Shown here: positions 48,738-60,550 of the stretch, one piece after another | Layout: each line of letters starts with the position of its first letter | Numbering within the stretch: position 1 is the first letter of the stretch | Assembly (NCBI RefSeq): GCF_945859685.1 | Contig: NC_079148.1 | Location: 44,837,946-44,901,945, forward strand | Source of the DNA: Eupeodes corollae | Lineage: Eukaryota > Arthropoda > Insecta > Diptera > Syrphidae | Length of the DNA stretch: 64,000 nucleotides | Direction: 5' to 3' | The notes under the pieces: model-generated | What the model was told of the DNA's origin: nothing | Seen by the model: only the letters and a program-made list of their open reading frames with translations | Databases searched by the model: none | Made by a program: the position numbers and the translations under genes

Positions 48738-49435
48738 CTTAGTCGAAAACAAATTTTACCAATTTTAGAAGCTTTTTTTATTTTTTTACAAATTGGAAAT
48801 AAATCAATATGTACCTACATATGTTTGTCATGCTTAAAAGTTTGCCTATATGTACTCGTATCAATTTTTACCAAATTTGCGTACTATTTTTTGTAGATTT
48901 TATTTTTTATGAAAAAATAGACTGTTGGATTTTTATATAAAAACTACTGAATATCGAAAACAATATTTTCTGTGAAATAAAATAAGTTTGAAGCCAATAT
49001 TTCAAATTTTTGAAAAGATATTTGAGTCGAAAATGAATTTTTACCAACTTTTATTAATTTTTGTTTAGATTTTTATTTTTTATAAAAAAACTGTCAATTC
49101 GATTTTTCTCAAAACCTTTTTTTTTAAACTGCTATGGTAAAAAAACACTACCCAACCAATTTTCTTGGGAGTACTTCCTTCATTATTATCTGTATAACAA
49201 AATTTATTTGAAGTCGATATCTTTTCTGGTTTTTGAACTATGGACGACGAAAAAACGTCGCAAACGTAGGGATGTACAGTGGTACAAACGTACGTACACA
49301 CGCACGCAAAGACATATTTCTAAAAATTTTCATTTCGACTTTTGGGACCTTAAAACGTCGATAAATGTCATAATGTTTAGTTCAACAAATCGGACCCATT
49401 ATAATAACTTTCTATGGGAAGTCAAAGGTGTTTTA
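48738..49435 (+). repeat. Dispersed repeat family D, copy 2, with tandem subunits
   Basis: The right part (49110-49435) matches the copy at 11086. The left part consists of degenerate tandem units: the pattern AGTCGAAAA followed 12-13 bases later by TTTTACCAA occurs at 48741 and 49025, and TTTTTACCAA also at 48865, giving a spacing of 173 between the last two. Each is followed by TTTTATTTTTTAT and a poly-A/ACTG segment. The right end carries the hairpin-like ACTTTCTATGGGAAGT (49407-49422). ORFs in this stretch are artefacts of the repeat. Confidence 0.7.
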
Positions 49436-51180
49436 TTTTTTCTTTCAAAAAATTGACATATTCCTTTTATTTGTCCGTAGCTTTTCTTAACCGCTGAATT
49501 ATTTCTGTTTAAATTCAGAATACGTCAATTTCTAAGAATGGAAAGAAAATGTAATTATTTTTCATAAATTGACCTTTAGGCATTTATGAACATAAAGAAA
49601 TATAAATTAAAACCGTTTCATTCTATGAGACCCTAGACACTACAAAGGCAAGAATAATTTGATGAGTATAAACTGTACAGTAGCTAAATATACTTGCATT
49701 ATTTATTCTACACGTCCATTTGATGAATATAAAATATTATTATTATCTTCCCTTACTTTCTCATCTTTTGCAATTAATATAATTATTCCACCTAAATGTT
49801 TCCTCAGCTTAAGTACCCGAGCAATCAAAATAAACGTAGTATCATTATGACTCGTAAAATAAATTCCCTTCAAATTGCACGCACCAGGACGCTTTATCAA
49901 GCTATACCTATACCACACCAAAGCAGCACCACATCACCTGTCTTCATTAAGGATACCTTCCAATTATCATTAACAGTTAATCACTTAATTGTTAATTACT
50001 CTATACCTCTCATACCTTTCATCACCTACACTCTCTTCAACCTTCTTTCTCGCTCCTTCTAAATATTATCTTCTTTTCATGATATTATGAAGGACCAAAA
50101 CAGACAATCATCAGGTATTCATAACAACGTGCATTACCAGACCCAAACCCTTATCCTTTCTTACCTTATAATATACATACCTAAACAATTCAAACAGTAG
50201 TACAAACCTTCGTTGTAAAGGATCAAAATAAGTATGCAAAATAAAGTAATCAAAATACTTATTTAGATAAAATAATTTTATAGTTTCGACCCCTTGCAAC
50301 GCTGGGGCTAATTGGTAGAACAAACCACAAAAAAAAAACACAAATAGGGACAGCATATATTAATTAACCACTCCAGCCCACAGTGAAACAAGGATATTTG
50401 GATGTTCCTTTTCAGGAATAAGAATAAATGAACGAAAATTACATACTGACATTTTTGTGTGCTATCGTTAAGTATCTTCCATGCGTAAGACACCAAAAAA
50501 TAAAGCTCAGATTCAGATCCATTATGGGACAAAAATATTCCACACAATGATGTTTCGGTTTTTTTTGTATTATCTTGTTTTACTTTTTGCTATCTTAAAA
50601 AGGATAACAACATTGATATGTACCTGTATGCAATACATACAAACCTACATTTTACTTAAGGCTATGATGGACTTCAATGTTAATTTAGTAAATTGGGTGA
50701 AGGACTTAAAAACATATATATGGTCAAAGTACAGCTACACACACACATTCGACGATAGAGAGTTTATGGTACACTTTACCTCTGTATATACATTTATGTA
50801 CGTTAAAGTTATGACCAAAATATTTGGCATTCTTAATCCTGCCGAAATTCTCATATATAGCAAACCACAAAAATCTGCAAATCACAGTTGAGTTTATTTG
50901 TCTGATGAATATAGTTGGTATGTATGTGTGTTGTATGTAATGTAGGTAGGTATATGGAATACACGAAATGACGTGAAGCAGAGAGATATGATAATACACA
51001 TGACTGGAATGTTTCGATGTATGTAAGGTATGTTGGTTGATAGTAAATTTGGTAAACAGTGTATGCTAACAAGAAAAGTAGTTCTTTGGGTTTTTATTGA
51101 TAAAGTTAATATAAAAACTTATTTCTATGTTCATCATCGACGACATTTTTTGGGGTTAATAACAGGAAAGATTAATTCAA
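49436..51180. other. AT-rich stretch, no gene recognised
   Basis: Short ORFs on both strands at 50480-51070 overlap each other in TA/CA-rich sequence and show no family features. Confidence 0.35.
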
Positions 51181-51189
51181 CTTCAACTC

Positions 51190-52192
51190 TGCCAAAAGAA
51201 GAAATTCTACGCTTTTTTCATATACCTTAAGGCTGCTTTTGATAGCATTGACAGGAATGTTCTTATTATAAGCTATCGACTCTGGAAATATATTCGCAGA
51301 TACTGGCTACTATAAAGTCTCTTCATAAGGATACTACTGCAGCTGTTTGGGATGGTTCGTCTTTGACAAACTTCTTCCCCACTAAGAAGGGTGTTCGTCA
51401 AGGATGTGTGCTAAGCTCTCTTCTATTCGTTCAGTTTTTAAATGATCTTCAGGCGGAACTTTTAATCGGTATTGTTTTAGACGATCTTCAAATTAACGCC
51501 CTCTTATATGCGCACGATATTGTATTGTTGTCAGATAGTATTTCCAATTTAAAACAGCTAATTGAGGGTATTAAGACTTACTGCAATTAATGGAATCTTG
51601 AAATAAAACTTGACAAATCGGAAATAGTAATATTTCGCAATGTTGGAAGAAGAGAAGCGTGCGAAAAATGGTTTTACAACAATTCTGAAATAAAGGTTTC
51701 TAATCAATACAATTATCTTGGGGTAGTGTTTAATTACAACATATCTTGAAATGAGTATCTAAGGAACGGATTGGGAGCATCTAAAAATTCCATCTCAACA
51801 AAGTTCAAAATATACAAGCTATTATTTTGTACTGTGCTCAACTTTGGGGATACCGCGTATACAACCAAGTCAAACATTTCTTGGCAGCTGCATCCTTTCT
51901 CATTCTCAACTTCTTAACGTTCTTAATGGCTACTGCTACTCAAACTTATATTATTTCTTAAAAGCTCAATAAAATATCGCAATCTTATTATAAATGAATT
52001 TTCAGAACTTGGGCATGTAACTTTATCTACTACTACTACTTACTAAGCTTATATATTTTCAAATTTCTTTTTTAACCTGACAGGCAACTTAAAGTTATTG
52101 TCAAAACTAATTTTAAACCAGCAATACTCATTTTTTGTAAAATCTTTTTGAAAATAAAATTATATATCTATCTACCTATCTATCTATCTAAT
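51190..52192 (+). mobile_element. LINE reverse transcriptase pseudogene with microsatellite tail
   Basis: The plus strand reads LKAAFDSIDRNVLI (about 51228), a damaged middle, then GVRQGCVLSSLLFVQFLNDL (51391) and the active-site region LLYAHDIVLLSDS (about 51500-51540). After it come WNLEIKLDKSEIVIFRN, SNQYNYLGVVF and a decayed C terminus. The active site, normally YADD, is YAHD. The best frame (51363-51590) is closed by a stop and frame changes follow. The copy probably ends in the (TCTA)n run at 52166-52190, as in LINE groups with microsatellite 3' ends. It is not closely related to the other LINEs in the window. Confidence 0.78.
52166..52190 (+). repeat. (TCTA)n microsatellite, probable LINE 3' tail
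   Basis: TCTATCTACCTATCTATC-type repeats directly follow AATAAAATTATATA. Position and orientation suit a LINE tail, which is inference. Confidence 0.75.
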
Positions 52193-53085
52193 TGGAAAGG
52201 TTTTTTTTCTTGAAGAGGTGGTTACAAACCGGACTTAAGAGTTTTGATTTAAATAAGTCAGACCAATCAAAACATCAATCATTAAAGTGTCTTTAACTTC
52301 AAGGAAGATGTAAATAAAGTCCAAAAAGTATTCGTACAGCAGCTATCTATGATGATTCGAGATAAAATATTTACTATTAAAATATATTAAAAACGGGTTT
52401 TTGAAAATCACAATCACAATTTTTTAAATTTGGTAAAAAGGTAAAGGTGGAAACTAACTTTTGTTCAAAAAAACACTTAAATAAGGCTGCTGTACTGAGA
52501 CTTTTTGGACTTGGTATGTGTGCTTTCGAAGTTATAGTTAAAAGTTGTTTCCTGTGTTTGAAGACATTGATTTTTAACAGGTTAGTCACATTTGTGAACA
52601 AAAAGTCCCGTATTCGATTCAATATTGGCCTAGAACTTTTCGAACAAACGGATATGCTAGTTTTTTGTCTTAAAGGCCTTAAATAACATATGAAAAACAT
52701 GTACTTAAACGGCAGCCCCATCTGGCTAAAACCACAAAATCTTTACTGTCTTATCTCTCCTATTAAGGCATGCTTAGAAATTTAAAAAAGATTCGATTTT
52801 TGTAAGGCAGCTTTTTATTTAGGAAAACTAAACAGGCAACATTTTAAGTTAAGACTGTTTTTCGTCAAGATACTTGAAATATTAAAGTTATTAAGTAGTT
52901 TTTTTAGAAAATTAGAACTGTACGTAAGAAAAACTGCAAACTGGATTTTTCCAAAATATTAAATGAATGTCAAAAACGTACTTCTTTCTGCTCAAAAAGT
53001 ATTCTGGCAATTTAATTAATTGTAACTAAGATATATTCCAGTTCATAAATATTTTTGTTTTAAGTTAAGCTCATAGCTGGCATTC
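52193..53085. other. No gene recognised
   Basis: ORFs on both strands at 52377-52721 overlap and match nothing I know. Confidence 0.35.
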
Positions 53086-53390
53086 TAGTTTCCGTGGTAT
53101 TATGGTCAATGCGTGGGACCTTTATGTCAGAGATCTTGGGTTCAATCCTTACCTATGTCACCTTAAGTTTTTTCCAAGATTACTGCCCCTTGCGAGGAAT
53201 TGGCAAATCCTCCAAGAGTAATTCTTGTCATAAAAAGTGCTTTCTCAAATTATCCGTTTGGATTTGGCTTAAGAAAAAATTGAAGGTCTCCTCCATCCCT
53301 GACATTAATCGCCAATAGTTGACCAATAGTTGTAAGTCACTAGGCCCTCACCCTAGTTCTGAACGGACTTTTCCGCCGCCCAATTTATGA
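53086..53390 (+). mobile_element. tRNA-derived SINE, diverged copy
   Basis: The head is TTTCCGTGGTATTATGGTCA, with a B-box-like GGTTCAATCC. The body keeps TCATAAAAAGTGCTTTCTC and TAAGTCACTAGGCCCT, and the end is CCGCCGCCCAATTT. Both arms of the outer inverted repeat are mutated. This is the most diverged near-full-length copy in the window. Confidence 0.78.
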
Positions 53391-53629
53391 TTATCCTAAG
53401 TAAACCAGAACAAATTTAAACTTTAAGAGAATTAAGAGTATTTGAACCTAAAATTTGTAAAGCGAAAATGGAATTCATCCAGGAAAAAAAGGTTTAAAAT
53501 CAGAACCAGGAAAGATACTTATGAGACGTAATAATTTGTAAATTTGTCACTTTTTTCCTTTTTTTTTTAAATACTGAATTTTGTAAAAGCTTTTTATCTT
53601 CCAATAAAAGTAATTATTGAAAAAACAAA

Positions 53630-53755
53630 ATGTATTTAAAGTCAATATCTCGTCTTGTTTTAAAAATGTATCTGACAGAAAGAGACGAACGAACGTCATG
53701 ATTTTATATTCTAAGGACCTTTCAACTACGAGAAATTCCAACAGTATTTCAATAA
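53630..53755 (+). repeat. Dispersed repeat family D, partial copy 3
   Basis: Weaker but collinear match to copies 1 and 2: TTAAAGTCAATATCT, GACGAACGAACGTC, AAGGACCTTTCAACTACGAG, then AATTCCAACA. Ends are unclear. Confidence 0.5.
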
Positions 53756-55740
53756 AGAAGAAAGAGCAAAATGTTTAGTAAGGTAATTCTGAACTTATTA
53801 AATACAAGTTAGAAATGTTTGTATCTTTAAGAATACTAAGCCAAAAACTCTTTTGGATTCTCTGGAATGGGACCTGTCAATTCGATGCTGTTAAAGGTCA
53901 CTCTATGTAGCTACATCTGAACACTCGTGACAGAACATATTTTTCAAGGAAGGGAAAGGGGAAGGAGTGCATGAGATGCAACTACATTTCATCCAAAGCC
54001 AAAAATGAAAACCATTAAATTATTTGTCTTAAGTCATACTGCCTATTACTTAGGGCGTCTAGATATTTTCTTAACTTCTTACTTAAAAAAACAAGTTAAT
54101 CCTTGAACTGGTCATTACAACTGAAATGAACCTAAATTTCGTCCTTTTTGTAGATTTTACTTACTTATGTGTTACACACACAACACATGTGTCTACTCTC
54201 TTGTCTAACCGAGTGTTATTCTTTATTAAACCCTCATTTTATTTATTTTGCTGTCCTTTCCAAACTAACATAACAAAACTTTAGTAATTATACTTGACCC
54301 ATTTATGTGTTTGTTTTTGTTGTTGTGTTTGTTATTGTTCTTAGTATGAATGTACATCACATCCTACCATCAGCAACTCATCTGTGATAAAACTGAAGTC
54401 TGAAAACAGGTGTGTACTGGTATGTTTATATGAAAGCTTAGAAAAGAGTTGCCTGGGTTCATATATTAACGAGACAAATATCGGGTAAAATTTATCTGGG
54501 TTAAAGGGTTATGGTTAAAGTTTTTGGGTTACTTTTTTCTTCTTTACACACTTTCATCACTCTTTCCTTGTTTTTTTATATGACTCATGCAAAAACCACA
54601 CAATAACCACACAAACATTCTCCATTATTATCTCTGCCAGCCTATAGATTATTTTGTATCTACCTCTAAAGGTATACTTGATCCTTTTTCAAGGACAACA
54701 CTGACAAAACAATGTACGAACTTAACTTATATTCCTTACACGATGGATGCGTTCATATACCTTTTTTATATGTGTGTATAGACCTACAACACAAGCTTCT
54801 ATATAAGATGATTATTTGTTTTTTTTTCTTTCTTCATTTTCTTGTTTTGTTTTTTGTTGTTGGATATTTTACGGGGGAGGATGCTAAGGAACCCATTTCT
54901 ACCTATAAGTATAAAAGTTTCTTAACAAATTTGTTCGGGTAAAAAGTGATGTCCTTAGACGAACTTTGTTCATGTCGTGTGGACTTGTTCCTATATTTTA
55001 TTAAAACTGTATCGAAACTTAAATTGAGGTGTTAATGACACTATTTGCAATCTGTCATTCAATCAATCATACTCATAAATATATGCAGGGTCTTGAAACG
55101 GAAAACAAGTAACTTTTTTAGGTTTAAATTGAAAGGAATAAATTTTATCATCACAAGAGAAAGGTTTTACGTCAAGAGAAAAAAGGATTTGCATAATATG
55201 TGAGGCGTAAAACAATATTCAATCATGATAATAGACGTATGTTGACATTTTTGCGTTTTATATGTTCCATATTCTTTTTTGTACTTCTGTTTTGTTTTTT
55301 AAACCATAGGGAGTTAAAAATTTTCCGATACGTTTCATTTTTTTTTTGTGTAGGTATAGAAAACTGGGACAGGACAGTTGAATTTATCATCACTGAGTTT
55401 ATCCTCTTTAGTCTCACGAGAAGACATTAACTTATGAATGTCATTTGGGTTTCGCATACCCTTTTATCTGAAATGGAAAATTCTATGAATATTCAATGAA
55501 ATTTGGAATAAAAAAACTCTGATTGACCTAAATTATATAAAATTCTTTTAATGAAAATGCGTCAATTGTATCATAGTTTTTGTTCGATAAAATTAAATGT
55601 TTAAAGTATTATGGACTTTGGGTGGAATTGGGTCAGTGAATGAGCATAGTTCCTATAAACTTTTAAGCTTTATGCATGAAATTCGAATGTAGGTGGTTTT
55701 TTTATTAAAATTAAAATTTCCTACCCAAAATTGTATCGAA
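53756..55740. other. AT-rich stretch, no gene recognised
   Basis: ORFs near 54587-54942 and 55200-55430 are hydrophobic products of T-rich DNA and are not supported. Confidence 0.35.
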
Positions 55741-55749
55741 ATATTTTAT

Positions 55750-56003
55750 AGATAAATAAATTAGGTGACGCAACAGTCCGTTTTCAGAGATGGAGGGGAC
55801 CTACTGTTTATGTGCGGAATCCGAAGGGCTAATTTGAGAAAGCACATTTCATGACAAGAATTACTCTTCGAAGATTTGCCAATTCTTCGCAAGAGGCAGT
55901 ACCCGTGAAAAAATTTAGGTGGCACAGGCAGGCATCGAACCCGAGACCTCTTGCTTGACAGTCCAAAGCCCTATAACCATCAAGCTACGGGTACTACTAC
56001 GAC
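55750..56003 (-). mobile_element. tRNA-derived SINE, minus strand, internally deleted, with 9-bp target duplication
   Basis: Head and both arms of the inverted repeat are visible (plus-strand GTACCCGTG near 55899 and CGGGTAC near 55988). The body between the GCGCAACAGTCCGT end and the TCAGAGATGGAGGGGACC block has lost about 50 bases. ATATTTTAT flanks the element at 55741-55749 and 56004-56012. Confidence 0.82.
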
Positions 56004-56394
56004 ATATTTTATTCAAGCATGACTTTCAAAAATATAGACGAATTGTTAATGTTCGTATTTTTGTTATTTTTAAAACTACATGTTTTCAAAATAGTCCTAA
56101 AAATTTAATACTTGAATGCAATCCTTTTTTTATCAATTTTAGTTTTTCCTTATTTCAACTTATAAAAATATCCTTTTGACTTCCTAACTTTGACAGTCAA
56201 TGTCGGCCTTATTGTTGAAGTTGTATCGGTCAAAGTAACTGTTATTTAATCCGTCAGATTTGCCAACAATACGTGCAAATGATAAAATGTACTAATTAAA
56301 ATGAGTGTTTAGCTTGTGCAAATTACAACTTTTGATTCTTTGTCTTATGATTGACATAATCGTCAAACAGGACAAATTAGTTACATTATGGATG

Positions 56395-56860
56395 CAAAAA
56401 TGTGGTCCTCTGGTTGGTTAAATGATCAAAGTTAACAATGCTGAAGAGATTTGCTGTAAATCAAAGCCGATGTTCATGAAATTTCAGCTAGTCGATGTCA
56501 AATCGCTCACAAGAGATAAAGCTTTCGTAGATTACAACTTAAAGACTTGCACTTATTAGAAATTCAAAAGAACAAGAACTGAAGGTAGACGATAAGAAAA
56601 AATGTAGGTGTGATTGCTGAAAAAAGAACTTAAAGCAGTTGGAAGCTGGTCTTATTTTCAGCCGTGAATTTTATTACTTGATGAATGTTCACCTTAAAAA
56701 AATTTAGTATTTTCAACGATACCAATTCACATGAGATCTAAGATCGTCAAACTTATCCCTAAAAAGTCTTAAATTGCGTGTAGATTTCGGGCTTAAATGG
56801 GCCACCAGAATCAACAATGAACACTGTAGGAAGATTGTATAATTTTTTACAGGAGTGATT
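56395..56860 (+). mobile_element. Mariner-like transposase remnant, heavily decayed
   Basis: No ORF survives, but plus-strand fragments line up with mariner order: SASRCQIAHKR, LKDLHLLEIQK, then FSREFYYLMNVHLKKI and IFNDTNSHEI (about 56655-56735), and NGPPESTMNTVGRLYNFLQ (about 56795-56850). The SRE of the second fragment sits where SDE with the first catalytic Asp is expected. The match depends on reading through stops and frame changes. Confidence 0.55.
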
Positions 56861-59570
56861 TGAGTTCCAATCATTTCGCTTGGAGGTAATGTAAGGACTT
56901 ATGAGGAGTTGGGATTTGATTTCATGTTAGGATATTTAAAGATTATCAACTTCAATAGAACTCATTCAATCCTTTAAATTCACCCTCAATTATGCAACAT
57001 TGTAATGAAAACTTGGAAATTTCATACGCCCCCTGAATTTAATATATATTTTTTAAGTACTTTAAAAATAGCTTGAGTCCACATTGAAAACATTTACTAA
57101 AATAACATATTTCAAAATATTTCAATAATCGGATTGAAGCCAAACTTGAATTTAACTCCATTTTTCTTCTTCAGTAATCATCATTTAGCCCAAAATAAAT
57201 ATTATTCAATTCAAAAGTTATACGGAAAATAAAATTTCTTAGAAAATTTTTATATTTTTGTTTTGCTTTCCAAGAAAATTTATTCAACAAAAAACAAACT
57301 CTAAAATGAAGATTTTCTCTGATGATGCTTATTAAATACTTTTTAACTTTAAACTTTGATGTCATATTAAATTTAAGAACAAGCTTTTGATAACGAATAT
57401 TTTAAAACTTTCAAGTACAAATTTTTTATTAGGTTCTTTTGCCTATCCCAGATCTTTTCAAAATCAGCTCTGTACAGAAAAAAAAAACTTGTACCCAAAT
57501 CTAATCACTTTCTCGGGTCCTACCGTTCGTTGCGTCACGTCCGTCGTAGGTAGGTTATATACTTTACAAACTTATGTTTCTCATTTTACATTCAAAGAAC
57601 TTGAAGGATTCTACTCAAACCTACTTACTAAACATACACACCTATACCGATCTACCTGGCTATACTGTCTTGAAAAATAACTTAGGTATGACAAATACTT
57701 TTCTTGCTTGAAAAATTGTTAAAAAAATAAGTATAGGTATAGGTAAACATCAACAACAACAACAATACAAAAAAATCAAAATTTTCCATTAAAAGTATCA
57801 AAAATCTTATTTGACTTTGCCAAAGTGTCGTCGTCTCCTTTAAAATTGGCAGCGTAGGGCACTTACGGTATACAAAAAAGTGCCACCATTTCTCATATTT
57901 TTTTTTCTTTAATTTTTTTTTGTTGACACATTTTAAAGTGCCCTCACTTCTTAACCCAACCTTTGCCTCAGAGCCAGCAGCATAAGCAAAGCATAACAAC
58001 CCTCAAACATGACCTAGTCAAGTGAGCCGTTCTTCAATTGAATTTCCGCATTTATATTTATTTCCACTTGACATCTATTATATTATGTCATATTTTATAG
58101 TGATATGTATGAAAGTATGTACTGTACATTGTAAATATCCTTTGTGTCTTTTATCCTTGTGCCTACTTTTTTACACAGACCTATACAACTCTAAGATCAG
58201 AGTGTAGGCATTGAGGAGGAGGTACAGGAGGAGATGATAACAGTAAACCTGTTTTAATCAATTTTACATGTATATATGTATGTATAGGTAGGAGAAAGAA
58301 ATATTATTTGAAACGGTAAAAAATATAAAAATGAAAGTAAAAGTAAAAAGGTGTCAGATCCAAGCCATTGTATGTTCAATGTGTTCGTTCACCTCGGCTT
58401 TGCCAGAGTCTTGAGTCTCAAAAGTCTATTGTTATATTAAGTGGTTTGTGTATCGACTTACTCACCCTCAAAAGTCTACACATAGTGACTTATGTGCCAG
58501 TGTATTGTGTGTTCTTGAAAGAAACCCCTAATCGAAAGCAAATAATAAATTCTATTTGTATGTTTTTTTTCTTTTTATTTTGTGCTTATTTGATTTATGA
58601 CTTTCTGTTGGGCGCCATTTTTTTGTATACATCCACCTCTGCAGTGTATATATTTCTGTATGGGTTGGGCAAAAATGAAATAGTAGATATGTATTTTTTG
58701 TATAAGACACCAGGTAGATTGGTGAGTTGATTTTTCTTTTGCTTTACTTGCCTTTGCTTTGAGAAGAACACCACTTACTTGACTCACCATCATCATCATC
58801 ATCCTGAAACATGGACGAGTTGGATGAGTGGTAAGGAAAATTGATTCAACATCCCATGAGGAAGTATATTTGCAAAATATGCATAATTCCTCCAGAGAGA
58901 ATGTTTACAAAGTATTTCCAGAAAGTAGGTATGTAAAGTACAGAAGATTGGCAAAGGATCAAAAAAGAGTTTCCATCTAAATGTAGAAAGGTATATCCTT
59001 TTCAGGAAACAGGACATAATCTTATGTCATAAAATAGGTACTCTTGTATACTGTATACAGTTATATGTAAATTTTGGTTGGAATACTGGAGTATCAGATC
59101 AAGCGTCTACAAAGTTTTCTTTGAGGAGTTATGCAGAATTAAATCTAAAATTAAGTGACTTGGAATGCTTTTCATAGTTTCCAGAACCAAAAAAGAAATT
59201 AAAAATAAAAATGTAAAAAGACACCCCACTAAAAACCCAGTCTTCTTCTGAATTTTCTTTATATGCACAAAATGCATTTTTGTAGAAAAGCATTCTTAAG
59301 GCTTTGTTGCTGACAGAAAAACAATGTGGTTACTGGGAGAACTTAATTTCTGAGAAAAAAGCGTTTTTTTTGTGTAAATTAATTCTAAAAGGAAATTTTA
59401 AATGCAATGAATTAAAAGTAGTGAAAAGCATTGAAAAGTTATTAATTCAAAAACCGTTTCAAACATTAACTGCAAAAGAGAATAAATCAAAAATTATTCA
59501 CACAAAATGTAGAATGTCAAAATTCTATGTATCTAGCAAAAAAGTTGCAAAGTACAAGGACGAACATTTT
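56861..59570. other. AT-rich stretch with simple repeats, no gene recognised
   Basis: Includes a CAT/ATC tract at 58788-58803. ORFs at 57387, 57682 and 58368 have no recognisable features. Confidence 0.35.
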
Positions 59571-60550
59571 GGATAGAAAAATTTACAATCTTTTTAATTA
59601 AGTTATATTAGACTTAAAGGGAAAAGTTACAAGACAACAAAATACTATTTAAAAGAAAGCAGATCGAAATAATCATTACAAAACTTAGAAGTACCATTTT
59701 AGGATAAAACATAGAATTCAAAAATATCTTACAAAACTTGTTGAACAATAAGTTTTGCATCTTGCGATTACCTTTTGGATTTTCAAAAAAAAGTTGTTAC
59801 CCTTACTTGATATTGCTTCAAGGAAAAACATAGAAAATTTGGAATATTTTTATTTATTTAATAATAATTACTTTAACATAGAAAACATAGAACGACAAAT
59901 TCAAACACATCAGTCACTCCTAAGTATTTGGTTTTAATCTGAAAGAAAGTTGTAGGTACCTGTTTTTTTTAGAGATTTTGTATTATATAAGAAAAGCAGC
60001 AAAAAAACATAGAACGCGCAGAACATAGAAATTTGAATGAGTCACAAATTATGGTCTTAAAATTTAAAACTAAACAATATTCTATTTAACGAGTAATCAG
60101 CTATTTTCAGGAGCAACATATTGATATCAAGAAAAAAGATAACATAGAAAAAATTAAATTACTAAATTAAAAATATCAAACTCGTTGAATTTGAAGAAAA
60201 AAGCTTTGTTCACTTTATTGTTTATAACCAAAAAAAACATAGAATGAAAAATTTAAAACAGTTAAAAATCACAAACTTGAAAGAATCAAGCCATTCATAG
60301 TATGATTCAAGAAATGCTTACATTGTTAAGAATTTTGCATTCACGCTAAAAAAAACATCAACTTCGAAAGTAGTGCAATTTTCTTTTGTTAAAAGGTTGA
60401 GCTTGTTAAGATTAAAAAACATAGAAAACACTGAATAAAACATTCAAAACCTAGCAACTTGATAATGAAGAAGTGAAACATCATCAAATACAGTTTTTAA
60501 AGTAAGTTTATCTTTTAAAGAAACATCGAAAACAGCCAATTCTAAATTGT
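59571..60550 (+). repeat. Decayed tandem array built around ACATAGAA
   Basis: The exact 8-mer ACATAGAA occurs nine times on the plus strand, at 59709, 59828, 59876, 59885, 60007, 60023, 60142, 60237 and 60419. A variant, ACATCGAA, is at 60523. In three units (60142, 60237, 60419) a second motif of the form CAA(A)CTYG ends exactly 42 bases downstream; in the 59709 unit the distance is 31. Units are preceded by runs of A. Spacings near 119-122 bases recur. I read this as an old satellite or internal repeat of an unknown element. Outside the array I noted the 8-mer only sporadically, for example at 27147 and 28587. Confidence 0.65.

Noticed and set aside
49061..49456. ORF of 131 codons
   Set aside because: It lies entirely within the family D repeat; the frame is not open in the copy at 11 kb.
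59304..59576. Lys-rich ORF of 90 codons
   Set aside because: A-rich codon composition just upstream of the repeat array; no motif. Chance ORF is likelier.
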